From Fodinibius roseus (lineage in GTDB: Bacteria; Bacteroidota; Rhodothermia; Balneolales; Balneolaceae), in assembly GCF_900129315.1 (NCBI RefSeq), contig NZ_FQUS01000007.1, forward strand, positions 124,001-188,000: a stretch of DNA of 64,000 nt, given 5' to 3'. Below are positions 27,039 through 36,281 of the stretch, piece by piece (position 1 is the first letter of the stretch; each line of letters begins with the position of its first letter). Made by a program: the position numbers and the translations under genes. The notes below the pieces were generated by a model that made no database searches, was not told the origin of the DNA, and worked only from the letters and a program-made list of their open reading frames with translations.

Positions 27039-27728
27039 ATGATGAATCAAAGAAAAGTATTCTATTCCATTCTTGCAGGATTATGTATGATCGCAGGCCT
27101 CAACCTGCAGAGTCACGGGCAGAATTTTGAGGGAGTCATCCATTACGAATTTGAGGGGGCTTCACAAAACGGGATTGGTGATATTCCCTACATGATTAAA
27201 GGCGACAAGGTACGCATGCAGTTCGGAGAGGGGCAGTCCAAAGGGGCGATGATATTTCTTCCGGCGGAATCAAAAATGCTGTTTGTCATGGACAATATGA
27301 AAAGCTACATGAATGTGGACATGGAGAAATGGACGGATAATGAAAATCATGATAGCAAGTGGGATGATTCTGAAATGACCCGGACCGGTCAGTCTAAAAC
27401 AGTTGCGGGCTATAGCTGTGAAATATGGCAGGTTACAAACGGCAGCGAACAGCTGAGCATGTGTATGGCGGAGGGACTCGGTACGTTTATGTCGCCGGGC
27501 AATCCGATGGCCCGGCAAAATGCGCCCGCGTGGGCCAAAGAAATTATAGCGGATGGGTATATGCCGCTGGAAGTGGTGGAGGAATCGGCTGACGGCAGCA
27601 CAACCGTTCAGATGAAGGCCAACAAGATCGAGCAGAAGTCGCTTTCGGATTCGCTTTTTGAAGTGCCCGACGGCTACAGGGATATGAGCAGCATGATGCA
27701 ACAGATGATGAAGCAGCGGAATAATTAA
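27039..27728 (+). CDS. Exported DUF4412-family protein
   Basis: 229 residues. The signal peptide is followed by NFEGVIHYEFEGA, the usual first strand of the DUF4412 beta-rich domain, then YMIKGDKVRMQFGEG, AMIFLPAESKMLFVMDNMKSYM, TVAGYSCEIWQVTN and FEVPDGYRDMS. The C terminus is Met/Gln-rich. The family is periplasmic or surface-exposed and uncharacterised; the fold may resemble lipoprotein-carrier proteins, which is inference. It converges with the following minus-strand gene, leaving only 9 bases between stops. Confidence 0.75.
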   Translation: MMNQRKVFYSILAGLCMIAGLNLQSHGQNFEGVIHYEFEGASQNGIGDIPYMIKGDKVRMQFGEGQSKGAMIFLPAESKMLFVMDNMKSYMNVDMEKWTDNENHDSKWDDSEMTRTGQSKTVAGYSCEIWQVTNGSEQLSMCMAEGLGTFMSPGNPMARQNAPAWAKEIIADGYMPLEVVEESADGSTTVQMKANKIEQKSLSDSLFEVPDGYRDMSSMMQQMMKQRNN

Positions 27729-27737
27729 AACTATTGA

Positions 27738-28928
27738 TCAATCAATTTTTGAGATCAGTTCACGAGCCTTTTGGCGGTAATCCGGTGCCGTATCTGCTTC
27801 CGCAACCTGCTTGAGATAGTATATTGCTTCTTCAAAATGCTGCTGCTCGGCCAGTAGTTTGCCGGACAGGTATCCCGAAACGACCCAGAAAGAGCGGTGA
27901 GAGGTATTTGGGAGTTCTTCTCCCAGCTCAAAGGCCTGCCGGTACTGCTGCAGGGCCTCATCCGTACGGTTCTTTTGTTCCAGAATGCGCCCCTTCCAGG
28001 TAAGCAGCTCTTCCCGCAGCACCTTGCCGTGAGGCAGCTGATGATCCTTCCATCGTTCAAGGGTTTTGTCAATAAACCGAAGTGCTCTGTTGTAGCGGCG
28101 CCGCTGGTAATAACTCTTCGTGAGAATACGCGCGTAGTAGTTGTTGCGGGGATATCGGGTTGTCAGCTGTTCAAAATAGGGAATGGCCGCCGCATAATCT
28201 TTTTCGTAATTGTAGTTGATATTTCCCAAAAAATAAAGCGCCTCCGCCCGGGCAAAGGTAGCTTTTTGTGAAGCTTCCCGGATAAGCCGCAGTCCCTTTT
28301 GCTTGTCCCCCTCCGGTAAAAACCAGGAAACCGTTTTTACCACAGGATAGGCTTCGGGCAAATAGGCCGAATAGTAGCGCTTCAATCCCTCTGCCAGCTT
28401 CAGGTCTTCCATATCCGGCTGCAGCTCCAGCAAATACTCATAGGTATTCATAGCTTTGCGGGCGTAATTCAGGCTGCTGATCCACTCTTGCCGGTTCGAA
28501 TACTGACGGCCGATATAGCCGTTGGCAATGGCCTGGATAATAAGCGCATCGGCATGAGAGGATTGCCGGTGCAGGAGCTTGCCGGCCTGGTAGTTCGCTT
28601 TTTTCATGACCGTGATCAACTCGTCATCGCGGGAGGTATCCTCCAGATCTGATAATACCCCCCACCATACTTTCATACCGTCCATAAGCGTCCACAGGGG
28701 ATGTTCGGGATAGTCCTCTTTCCACGAAGAAAGGACCTCTTCTGCGCCCTCGAAGTTAAAATTATAAATGGAATCAACGGCCGCCTGGGCATCAGACCGG
28801 AAGCGGGCATCATTCACCAGCTCCGGGACCTGGGCGACGGCGGGGATGGTGGTCACCAGGATCAAAAAAAGAAGGAGGCAGTGTTTTACAGTCTTCACAG
28901 GAAGATTTTTAATGATTAATGCATACAA
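27738..28928 (-). CDS. Exported tetratricopeptide-repeat protein
   Basis: 396 residues. A hydrophobic export signal (VKHCLLLFLILVTTIPAVAQ) precedes helical TPR-type repeats: YNFNFEGAEEVLSSWKEDYPEHPLW, SLNYARKAMNTYEYLLELQPDMEDLKLAEGLKRYY, ALYFLGNINYNYEKDYAAAIPYFEQLTTRYPRNNYYARILTKSYYQRRRYNRALRFI, and two more to the end. The real start may be the GTG at codon 11 (VKTVKHC), which gives a more compact signal. Probably periplasmic, with a scaffold role. No catalytic motif seen. Confidence 0.75.
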   Translation of the reverse strand: MYALIIKNLPVKTVKHCLLLFLILVTTIPAVAQVPELVNDARFRSDAQAAVDSIYNFNFEGAEEVLSSWKEDYPEHPLWTLMDGMKVWWGVLSDLEDTSRDDELITVMKKANYQAGKLLHRQSSHADALIIQAIANGYIGRQYSNRQEWISSLNYARKAMNTYEYLLELQPDMEDLKLAEGLKRYYSAYLPEAYPVVKTVSWFLPEGDKQKGLRLIREASQKATFARAEALYFLGNINYNYEKDYAAAIPYFEQLTTRYPRNNYYARILTKSYYQRRRYNRALRFIDKTLERWKDHQLPHGKVLREELLTWKGRILEQKNRTDEALQQYRQAFELGEELPNTSHRSFWVVSGYLSGKLLAEQQHFEEAIYYLKQVAEADTAPDYRQKARELISKID

Positions 28929-29016
28929 TACCCGTCCATATTCCCTCCATAGCTGCAGAGATACAGGAGATCGCCAGGTCAGGATCTACCCTGTAATAAC
29001 TCATTGATGGATAGCC

Positions 29017-29892
29017 TTATTGCAGGTGATTTTGGAACCACTGCCGGGTATGGGTTAAAACCCGCTGGAAAGTGTCCGGGAACGCTTCTTCCTCAAAGGG
29101 ATGGGAGGTGTCAAACGTATGTCCCGAATCAGGCATCAGTTTCAGTTCCTTGTGGCCGGAGGGACAGTGATTAAAAAGTTTTTCGGCATCGCTGTAGGGT
29201 ACGGCTTCATCCCCTTTGGAATGAATGAACAGGGCAGGCAGGTTGAGCTCCTGTACGCGTTTAACCGCCATTAAGCGATCAGCGTTCGCCAGCGCATCCT
29301 CGTAAACAATTTTTTTAACCGGCATAACCTGCCCGGTACGGCCGTTTATAATTTCCGTTACCCCCCGTTCCTGCCAGTCCGCGATCATCCCTTCGCTCCA
29401 CCGTGCGTTGTAGTCTGCCACGGCTGACCACGTGACCAGGCACTGTACCTCCGGGTATTCTGCGGCCGCCGCCACGGCCGTGTGTCCCCCGCGGGAATGC
29501 CCCAGCATCCCGATCCTGGAGGGGTCAATGGTTATGGAAGGGAGTTCTGAAGTATCGATATCGATCGCCTCATCTTCAAGGGCTTGTATGACGGTTCCCA
29601 CGTCGTCCAGATCCTGGCTCAGGGTTTCCCGGGCAAACAGGTCCAGCTGATCAAATTCGGTCATGCTTTTGCCCACTCCATTGAGCGAAAAGTTCATCGC
29701 CAGCACGGCAAAGCCGGCTGAGCTCAGGCTGGCACAGGCCTCCGGGAAGGCGCCCCAGTCTTTAAACCCTTTGAAGCCGTGCAGAAACAGAATGAGGGGC
29801 AGGGGTTGATTTTTATTTGTATCCTCCGGGATATAGAGGTCGTAATAGATCGGCAGGTTTTCGGTTGAAGGTATGGCGCCGGATTGTTTCAT
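29017..29892 (-). CDS. Alpha/beta hydrolase (dienelactone-hydrolase-like)
   Basis: 291 residues with the alpha/beta hydrolase fold. PLPLILFLHGFKGFKDWG is the oxyanion strand with HGFKG, GMLGHSRGGHTAVAAAAEYP the nucleophile elbow with Ser in GHSRGG, LFIHSKGDEAVPY the Asp/Glu strand, and MPDSGHTF the catalytic His. The start is MKQSGAIPSTENLPIYYDLYIPED, without a signal, so it is cytoplasmic. Esterase or peptidase-like activity; substrate unknown. Confidence 0.85.
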   Translation of the reverse strand: MKQSGAIPSTENLPIYYDLYIPEDTNKNQPLPLILFLHGFKGFKDWGAFPEACASLSSAGFAVLAMNFSLNGVGKSMTEFDQLDLFARETLSQDLDDVGTVIQALEDEAIDIDTSELPSITIDPSRIGMLGHSRGGHTAVAAAAEYPEVQCLVTWSAVADYNARWSEGMIADWQERGVTEIINGRTGQVMPVKKIVYEDALANADRLMAVKRVQELNLPALFIHSKGDEAVPYSDAEKLFNHCPSGHKELKLMPDSGHTFDTSHPFEEEAFPDTFQRVLTHTRQWFQNHLQ

Positions 29893-30000
29893 AATTGTAC
29901 ATTATAGAATGATGGTATTGACGTGAGGATTTTGTAAAATTGTTTTTTTCGCCTCGTTTACGACCAAATTCCTGGTGATTAATTCGGGTTATTATGCTGC

Positions 30001-30055
30001 GGTTTTGAATGTACTCAGGGGTTGATCCTGACCAAAATTCCTGGTTTTCAAAACC
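30001..30055 (+). repeat. Dispersed imperfect-palindrome repeat, copy 2
   Basis: GGTTTTGAA (30001-30009) is the exact inverse complement of TTCAAAACC (30047-30055), so the 55-base unit is bounded by a perfect 9-bp inverted repeat. Its interior aligns closely with 1161-1213. A shorter similar stretch (GACCAAATTCCTGGTGATTAA) precedes it at 29962-29982. Confidence 0.65.
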
Positions 30056-30118
30056 CTCAACGGGTGAATGTGGACGACAAGTTTTTTGATATCATTGCAA
30101 ACAAGAATATAAAATAAA

Positions 30119-30159
30119 CCGCGCAGTAGCAACGGTCATTTAGTTCGTTGTACCTGCGG
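30119..30159 (-). terminator. Probable terminator of the yifB/comM-type gene
   Basis: CCGC followed by AGTAGCAACG pairs imperfectly with CGTTGTACCTGCGG around an 11-base loop. On the minus strand the stem is followed by TTTATTTTAT. It lies about 130 bases past the stop codon of the ATPase gene. Confidence 0.5.
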
Positions 30160-30286
30160 TTATAGCTTTTAATTGCTTTTTCTGACTCTTCGGGGACTAC
30201 CTAAAGCAGGAATTCATGAAGCAGAAGCTTATGAACTTATGTGAAGTTACGGCTGAGAGTTGAGGAATCCACAGCCTGATAACAAA

Positions 30287-31828
30287 TCATGCCAGCCAGC
30301 TCTCACGGTCCAGGCTCCGGTACTGGATGGCCTCGGCAACGTGGTTGGATTTAATGGCTTCCGAACGCTCGAGATCAGCAATTGTTCGCGACACCTTTAA
30401 GATGCGGTCATACGCCCGGGCCGAGAGTCCCAGGGAAGTGATCGCCTTTTTGAGCATGCTGGCACCGGCCTCATCCAGCAGGCATATTTTGCGCGACATC
30501 TTGGTGTTCATCTGGGCATTGCAGTAGACGCCGTTGATTCCCCTAAACCGCTGGGTTTGAACTTCCCGGGCTCCCACCACGCGCTTGCGGATGCGGGCGG
30601 AAGGCTCTCCTTTGGATTTGCTGGATAGCTCATCATAGCTCACCTTCTGTACTTCAATATGCAGGTCAATGCGATCGAGAAGGGGACCGCTTATTCTACT
30701 GAGGTAGCGCTGCATTTGAGCGGGAGAGGCTCCCGCGGGATCGGCCGGATCGTACCAGTCGCCGGTGGGCGAGGGATTCATTGAAGCGACCAGCATGATC
30801 CGGCTGGGGTAGCTTACGCTCATCCGGGACCTGGAAATACTGACCGAGCCGTCTTCCAGCGGCTGGCGCATCACTTCGAGGGCACTCCGCTTGAATTCGG
30901 GCAGTTCATCCAAAAAGAGAATGCCGTTGTGAGCCATCGATATCTCCCCGGGCCTGGGAATGCTGCCTCCGCCCACCAGGGCCACATCTGATACGGTATG
31001 GTGCGGGGACCGGAATGGCCGGGAGGTCACGAGCGCCTTGCCGCTGGGCAGCAGTCCGGCCACGGAATGAATTTTGGTCGTTTCCAGGGCTTCATCAAGG
31101 GTGAGCGGGGGCAGAATGTCGGGCAGGCGCCGCGCCATCATGGTCTTGCCGGAACCCGGCGGCCCCACCAGAATGATATTGTGTCCCCCTGCCGCGCCCA
31201 CCTCCAAAGCCCGCTTTACGTTTTCCTGTCCCCGAACGTCGCTGAAATCCAGGATTTGCTGCTGTCCGTTTTCCCGAAACATCTGCCTGACCTCCACCGA
31301 CAGGGGGTCATGGCTCTCTCTGTCCCGCAGCCATTCCATGACCTCGCCCAGGTGTCCGAAGGCATAGACGTTGATCCCATCGACGACAGCTGCTTCGGGA
31401 CCGTTTGAGGCGGGGACGACCATGTTTTTCAGGCCTTTTTCGCGGGCCTGTACCGCCATCGGCAGGATGCCTTTGACGGGACGCAGTTTTCCATCCAGGG
31501 CCAGCTCGCCCAGCACCAGCGTTTCATGCAACCCCTCCGTTTTTATTTGTCCCGATACATCAAGCAGCGCTACAGCAATCGGCAGGTCGAAGGCGCTGCC
31601 TTCTTTGGGAAGGTCGGCCGGCGCCAGGTTCACGGTAATACGTCCGTCGGGAAATGAGGCGCCGGAGTTGCTGAGGGCCGCTTCAATCCGGTCGCTGGAT
31701 TCACTGACCGCACGGTCCGGCAATCCTACCAGGAAATATTTGGGCATGCCGCTCGTTCTGTTTACTTCGACTTCGATAAGGCGGGCGTCGACTCCGATGG
31801 TTGATGCGCAGTAGACTCTTGATAGCAT
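30287..31828 (-). CDS. comM: YifB/ComM-family Mg-chelatase-like AAA ATPase
   Basis: 513 residues. The N-terminal Lon-protease-like S5 domain (MLSRVYCASTIGVDARLIEVEVNRTSGMPKYFLVGLPDRAVSES) is followed by the chelatase AAA core with Walker A VGPPGSGKTMMARRLP, Walker B NGILFLDELPEF and SISRSRMSVSYPSRIMLVASMNPSPTGDW. The C-terminal Mg-chelatase domain has YLSRISGPLLDRIDLHIEV and ARAYDRILKVSRTIADLE. ComM is a branch-migration helicase that helps integrate DNA during natural transformation; family length is about 500, so complete. One Cys pair of the zinc loop seen in some relatives is absent. Confidence 0.92.
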   Translation of the reverse strand: MLSRVYCASTIGVDARLIEVEVNRTSGMPKYFLVGLPDRAVSESSDRIEAALSNSGASFPDGRITVNLAPADLPKEGSAFDLPIAVALLDVSGQIKTEGLHETLVLGELALDGKLRPVKGILPMAVQAREKGLKNMVVPASNGPEAAVVDGINVYAFGHLGEVMEWLRDRESHDPLSVEVRQMFRENGQQQILDFSDVRGQENVKRALEVGAAGGHNIILVGPPGSGKTMMARRLPDILPPLTLDEALETTKIHSVAGLLPSGKALVTSRPFRSPHHTVSDVALVGGGSIPRPGEISMAHNGILFLDELPEFKRSALEVMRQPLEDGSVSISRSRMSVSYPSRIMLVASMNPSPTGDWYDPADPAGASPAQMQRYLSRISGPLLDRIDLHIEVQKVSYDELSSKSKGEPSARIRKRVVGAREVQTQRFRGINGVYCNAQMNTKMSRKICLLDEAGASMLKKAITSLGLSARAYDRILKVSRTIADLERSEAIKSNHVAEAIQYRSLDRESWLA

Positions 31829-31924
31829 TTTAATACTCCTGAACTGAATCTTTTGAGTTTCTTTTACGTAGTAAGATCCTACAGGAGCACAATCCTTACA
31901 AAAAAATTAAATGGGTGTTTTATC

Positions 31925-32410
31925 ATGAAGACCTCAAAATCGACACACACGTTTACGGAAGAAATCAAGGGCACCGTCTCAGAAATTATAAGCCAGGTTA
32001 AAAAGCTGGTAAAAGAAGGGAATGCCCGCCGGATCATGATCGAGGATAAAAACGGGAAGGTCTTGTTTCAGTCCCAATTGACGGTGGGCCTGGCGGGAAC
32101 GGCTGTCCTTACGGTTATAGCTCCCATCGTATCTGCTATCAGCATGTTTGCCCTGTTTATGAATGATGTCAAGATTATTGTAGAACGCTATCCCGAAGAA
32201 GAAAACGGTGGGGGTGATGAATACGAGGTGGAAGCGGAAATCATTGAGGTCCGGGATGAGAATGAGGAAGGAGATGATGAAGAGGCGGAACCGGCGGACG
32301 AAACGGAAGCGGGAGGGGGGCAAGAAGCGGAAGCTGCGGCCCCGACGCCCGGCGAAGAAAATGAAAAGCAAGAAGCTGAAAAAACCGTGGGAAAGTCTGA
32401 AGAGCAGTGA
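31925..32410 (+). CDS. DUF4342-domain protein with acidic tail
   Basis: 161 residues from ATG 31925; the frame extends upstream without signal. THTFTEEIKGTVSEIISQVKKLVKEGNARRIMIEDKNGKVLFQSQLTVGLAGTAVLTVIAPIVSAISMFALFMNDVKIIVER is the DUF4342 domain, an amphipathic helix, two strands and a hydrophobic hairpin that probably sits in or on the membrane. From residue 90 the protein is a low-complexity Glu/Asp/Gly/Ala tail. Function unknown; relatives are often fused to UBA/Ts-N-like domains. Confidence 0.75.
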   Translation: MKTSKSTHTFTEEIKGTVSEIISQVKKLVKEGNARRIMIEDKNGKVLFQSQLTVGLAGTAVLTVIAPIVSAISMFALFMNDVKIIVERYPEEENGGGDEYEVEAEIIEVRDENEEGDDEEAEPADETEAGGGQEAEAAAPTPGEENEKQEAEKTVGKSEEQ

Positions 32411-32557
32411 GTGAGCAAAAAACAGAAGAATCGCTTTAGCTCGAAGCCTGTCACATATGTCGCATCAGCCCCTGCGCATTACGATATATATATGTACCCG
32501 TCCAACGTAATAGAAGGCTCCGGACTTAGAATGTGTCACCAACATATTCAGTAGCCG

Positions 32558-33529
32558 CTACCCTCCGACGGCCACTTTTTCCCTGACCTCTTCTTCAGCT
32601 AAAAAGCGTTCGGCATCCAGGGCGGCGCGGCAGCCGGTTCCCGCGGCGGTTACGGCCTGGCGGTAGACGGGATCCATGGCATCGCCGGAGGCAAAAATTC
32701 CTTCGAGGTCCGTAGCCGTAGATTCCCCCTTGGTTTTAATATAGCCGACCTCATCGGTCGTGAGCACTTCTTTGAACAGATCGGTATTGGGCTTGTGCCC
32801 GATCGCGATAAACACGCCGGTCACATCATCCAGGGTGGTTACCTCCCGGGTCTTGTTATTGATCACTTCCACGCCCTCAACCACTTCATCACCCAGCACT
32901 TCGTTGAGCTCGGTGTCCCACATAAATTCAATTTTTTCGTCATTAAACGCCCGGCTCTGCATGGCTTTTGACGCACGCAGCTCCTGGCGACGGTGCAATA
33001 CCGTCACCTTGCTGGCAAACTTGGTAAGGAACGTAGCTTCTTCCATGGCCGTATCGCCCCCACCCACCACAATGACATGCTGGTCGCGGAAAAAGGCCCC
33101 GTCGCAGGTTGCACAGGCCGAAACCCCCTTGCCCCGCAGGCGCTGTTCGCTGTCAAGTCCCAGCCACTTGGCGGAAGCCCCGGTGGAGACAATAATGGAT
33201 TTGGCAAAAAGCTCCGTTTCTTCGTCCACCGTTAATGTATAGGGACGATCTTCAAAGTCAATATCCGTTACCATCCCGTAGCGGCAGTCAGCGCCAAATC
33301 GCTGGGCTTGTTTGCGGAAATCCTGCATCATTTTCGGCCCTAACACCCCCTCGGGGTAGCCGGGATAGTTCTCCACATCCGTCGTCTGCATAAGCTGTCC
33401 CCCGGGCTCCGGACCTTCAAAGACCAGCGGGTTCAGGTCGGCTCGTGCGGCATATAGCGCGGCGGTCAGCCCGGCCGGTCCACTTCCCACGATGACGACG
33501 TCAAATGTTTTACCTGCGATATCTTCCAT
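32558..33529 (-). CDS. trxB: Thioredoxin-disulfide reductase
   Basis: 323 residues starting MEDIAGKTFDVVIVGSGPAGLTAALYAARA, the FAD-binding Rossmann start; the open frame continues 53 codons upstream without homology. The redox-active pair is in ACATCDGAFF, the NADPH-binding site in VIVVGGGDTAMEEATFL and HRRQELRASK, and the FAD C-terminal motif in GIFASGDAMDPVYRQAVTAAGTGCRAALDAERFL. It keeps thioredoxin reduced with NADPH. Full length for the bacterial family. No thioredoxin gene is in the window. Confidence 0.95.
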   Translation of the reverse strand: MEDIAGKTFDVVIVGSGPAGLTAALYAARADLNPLVFEGPEPGGQLMQTTDVENYPGYPEGVLGPKMMQDFRKQAQRFGADCRYGMVTDIDFEDRPYTLTVDEETELFAKSIIVSTGASAKWLGLDSEQRLRGKGVSACATCDGAFFRDQHVIVVGGGDTAMEEATFLTKFASKVTVLHRRQELRASKAMQSRAFNDEKIEFMWDTELNEVLGDEVVEGVEVINNKTREVTTLDDVTGVFIAIGHKPNTDLFKEVLTTDEVGYIKTKGESTATDLEGIFASGDAMDPVYRQAVTAAGTGCRAALDAERFLAEEEVREKVAVGG

Positions 33530-33765
33530 TATCTTTAAACCGTTTACCTTATTTGATTTCATCTTAAGGTACAAAAAAAAGTGCAAAATATTGAGTTGGT
33601 ATTTCCTATGGGACTCATAGAATGCATTGATGGATATTACCTGTTGAGTCCCGCCAAACCGGCTTGTAAAGAGCCCTCGTAAATACACAATGAATTATTT
33701 TCGCCTTTTTCTTTTCAGCTCGTATATTTCGAGGGAACAAACTTATATCATTCGGAAGGTACTCT

Positions 33766-36111
33766 ATGTCTAATACCTCGCTGCTTACGGTTACGATTGT
33801 TGTTCAGGATCAGAAAGATGTCATAGAAGCAACGCTGACCTCACTGTATGAGTGCACCGATCTTTCCTTTGAACTCTTTGTGATTGATGATGCCTCATCG
33901 GATGGGAGCAATGAAGTGATTCAATCTGTGCTTGATTATTACCAGCATGAGCAGACGTTCTATTACCAGCACGAACAGCGAGCGGGACGCGGATACACAC
34001 TCAACGAAGCCCTTGTTCAATGCAGCGGCGCTCTTTTTTGGGCCCCGGAAACCATCCGGGAAATAGATGAACCACTCCTTGCAGAGTACCTGGAACAGCT
34101 GAAGGATGCCCCGGAAGCGGCGGTGTTGCAACGACACGGGCTACCGTCCGACCTGCCGGGATGGATCGATCTTGTCAACCGGGATCAGTGGCCGACAGAC
34201 GGGGCGTTTCTCTGGAACCTGCAGAACGTGCCGTCCGACCAGCGGTATTTCAATCCCTTTTTAAATGCGTATGGCAGCATGGACCTGGCGGGTCGGCTCA
34301 TGGAATCCTCTTTCCTGCGAAGTGACAGCCCGTGGTCGCGACCCAGTCCCATGGAAAAAATCCAGGCGCCGACCCTCACCTTGCGCCAGGAGCTGTTGAC
34401 TACCTTATTGCGTGGTCTTGAAACAGCCGGGAATGACCGCAATCAGATCCTCAAAGCGCTGCAATCGCTGGAAACGGGAAGCCGGCCCCTGAGTGAACGG
34501 GATTTCGACATTGAGCTGCTCAACGAGGCGGTGGCTATGAAGGAAGACGGCCGCTTTAACGCCGCCCTGGAAAAAATAGAAGAGGTGCTTGACGACCAAC
34601 CCTCTCATCCGGCTGCAAAACAGCTTAAAATCCAGCTTCTGGAAAAAAAACGCCGGTTTGTGGAAGCCTCGGAGCTAAAGCACGAAATCAGTAAGACGGA
34701 AAGGGAAAAGGAAAGAGAAGGCGAATCGGAAGCGTCCGGAGGGGAATCAGTAGAGAAGGAGCGCCGGGCACCCCAGGCACCCCCGGAGGAAAAAAAGGAA
34801 CCGCTGCGGCGAGAACCGGACATCAGCCTCATCATTCCCACGGCAATCCACGGGAAAGCTGCGCTGGAGCACGGGCTGCTTTCGGTCTCGGAGCACTGCG
34901 ATCCGGATGAGATCCAGCTGATTGTTATTGATAACGCCAGCCTCGACGATACGCACGACTACCTGGAAGAGCTGCAGGAAAAGGATTTCCTCGGGTGCCA
35001 AGTCATTACGAATCAGCAAAACAGGGGATTTGCCGCTTCCGTAAACCAGGGGTTGGAGCAGGCGGATACGCCTTATGCCTGTATTGTACATAATGACGTG
35101 GCGTTCAGGAGCGATGCAGTGGGACAGCTGAAAAAGATAATGGAAGCCCATCCCGACTACGCGCTGGTGGGGCCCGCTGCGGACAAGACGCTCAATCCCG
35201 ACCAGGCTGTCCGGAATATTGATTCTGACAGCCCGGGGCTGCTGCCGGCCGAATATATTGACAGTTTTTGCATGATGATGCGCACCGATACGGGATTGCG
35301 GATGGATGAAGCATATGAGCTGTCATTTTTTGAGGATATCGATCTCTGTTTCCAGGCACGTTCTGCCGGGTATAAAGTGGGCATCGCTTCCCGTATTGAG
35401 GTCACTCACCATTTGGGTACCACCACTTTTCCACTGGATCTCGATACGGAGAGCAAGCAATACTGGAAGAACGTGGCATACTTTAATGATAAATGGGGGA
35501 TCGAAAAATTTTCTGAGGAGGAGCTCAAGTCATTGAGCAATTTTGACCAGCTCCTTGCGCTTGACGAGCTGGTCAATCCGCTTTTCCCGGAAGAGGAGGT
35601 CAAAACCCAGTTCGAGCGGCTTTTTACCGACGAGATGCGCACGGAACTGTATAATACCGAGCATGATCCGGAGACGCTTTGTCAGCTGGTGCATCTTTTG
35701 ATGGTGATGAACAAGCGCGATGTCATGCGTCGCTTTGAAGACCGCCTCGAAGATGTGGAGCTGCCTGCTACCCTGATATACCAGCTCGTACGGTTTTATT
35801 TCAACCGAAACATCTATTCGCGTTGCACGCATTATCTCAGCCAGCTTGAGCCCCAGAATGAGAGCCTGCGCGCCGACCTGTACCGGCTGGCTATCCATAT
35901 TGAAAATAAGAATTTTGATGAGGCCGTCCCCATGCTCCGCCACCTGCTGGATCAGGCTCCGGCCAATCCTACCTTGTATAAGCTGGCGGGGGATATCCAC
36001 AAGTTTAATGGCAATGAAAAGGAGGGGGATTCTTTTTACCGGCTGGCAAAACAGATCAACCCGTTTAAATTTGACGCAACGCCCACGGATGCTTTTGGCT
36101 TTGAGGATTAA
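33766..36111 (+). CDS. Tandem GT2-type glycosyltransferase with TPR-like segments
   Basis: 781 residues. Residues 5-120 form a GT2-like domain (LLTVTIVVQDQKDVIEATLTSLYECTD, FELFVIDDASSDGSNEVI), but the place of the metal-binding DxD is ALFWAPETIRE. After a helical TPR-like linker (about 245-310) and a charged stretch, a second GT2 domain begins near 345. It has SLIIPTAIHGKAALEHGLLSVSEHC, IVIDNASLDDT, NRGFAASVNQGLEQADTPYACIVHNDV and ELSFFEDIDLCFQARSAGYKVGI, which looks intact. The C-terminal 180 residues are again TPR-like. It likely adds sugars to a surface glycan or protein. No other glycan genes adjoin it. Confidence 0.85.
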   Translation: MSNTSLLTVTIVVQDQKDVIEATLTSLYECTDLSFELFVIDDASSDGSNEVIQSVLDYYQHEQTFYYQHEQRAGRGYTLNEALVQCSGALFWAPETIREIDEPLLAEYLEQLKDAPEAAVLQRHGLPSDLPGWIDLVNRDQWPTDGAFLWNLQNVPSDQRYFNPFLNAYGSMDLAGRLMESSFLRSDSPWSRPSPMEKIQAPTLTLRQELLTTLLRGLETAGNDRNQILKALQSLETGSRPLSERDFDIELLNEAVAMKEDGRFNAALEKIEEVLDDQPSHPAAKQLKIQLLEKKRRFVEASELKHEISKTEREKEREGESEASGGESVEKERRAPQAPPEEKKEPLRREPDISLIIPTAIHGKAALEHGLLSVSEHCDPDEIQLIVIDNASLDDTHDYLEELQEKDFLGCQVITNQQNRGFAASVNQGLEQADTPYACIVHNDVAFRSDAVGQLKKIMEAHPDYALVGPAADKTLNPDQAVRNIDSDSPGLLPAEYIDSFCMMMRTDTGLRMDEAYELSFFEDIDLCFQARSAGYKVGIASRIEVTHHLGTTTFPLDLDTESKQYWKNVAYFNDKWGIEKFSEEELKSLSNFDQLLALDELVNPLFPEEEVKTQFERLFTDEMRTELYNTEHDPETLCQLVHLLMVMNKRDVMRRFEDRLEDVELPATLIYQLVRFYFNRNIYSRCTHYLSQLEPQNESLRADLYRLAIHIENKNFDEAVPMLRHLLDQAPANPTLYKLAGDIHKFNGNEKEGDSFYRLAKQINPFKFDATPTDAFGFED

Positions 36112-36281
36112 CTGAATTATTCACGCATGCATGCGAAATTTTCGGGTACACTAATCCGGCTTAAGGGACAGTGAGCCTTGAAAGAAGGGAGAAGGTAAAA
36201 CAGAAAGCTCATACATAAGACTGAAGTCGCAGGAAAGCAGCTCCAAATAACCCGTAACGAATACGCCAACACCGGAAACGG

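Larger units (their letters stand above)
29893..30286. other. Intergenic region, 394 bp, with repeats and a hairpin
   Basis: No gene. It contains the second copy of the dispersed palindrome (30001-30055), a partial third copy at 29961-29982, a short recurring motif at 29975-29991 and the likely terminator of the yifB-type gene at 30119-30159. The right end, 30160-30286, shows nothing distinct. Confidence 0.6.
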
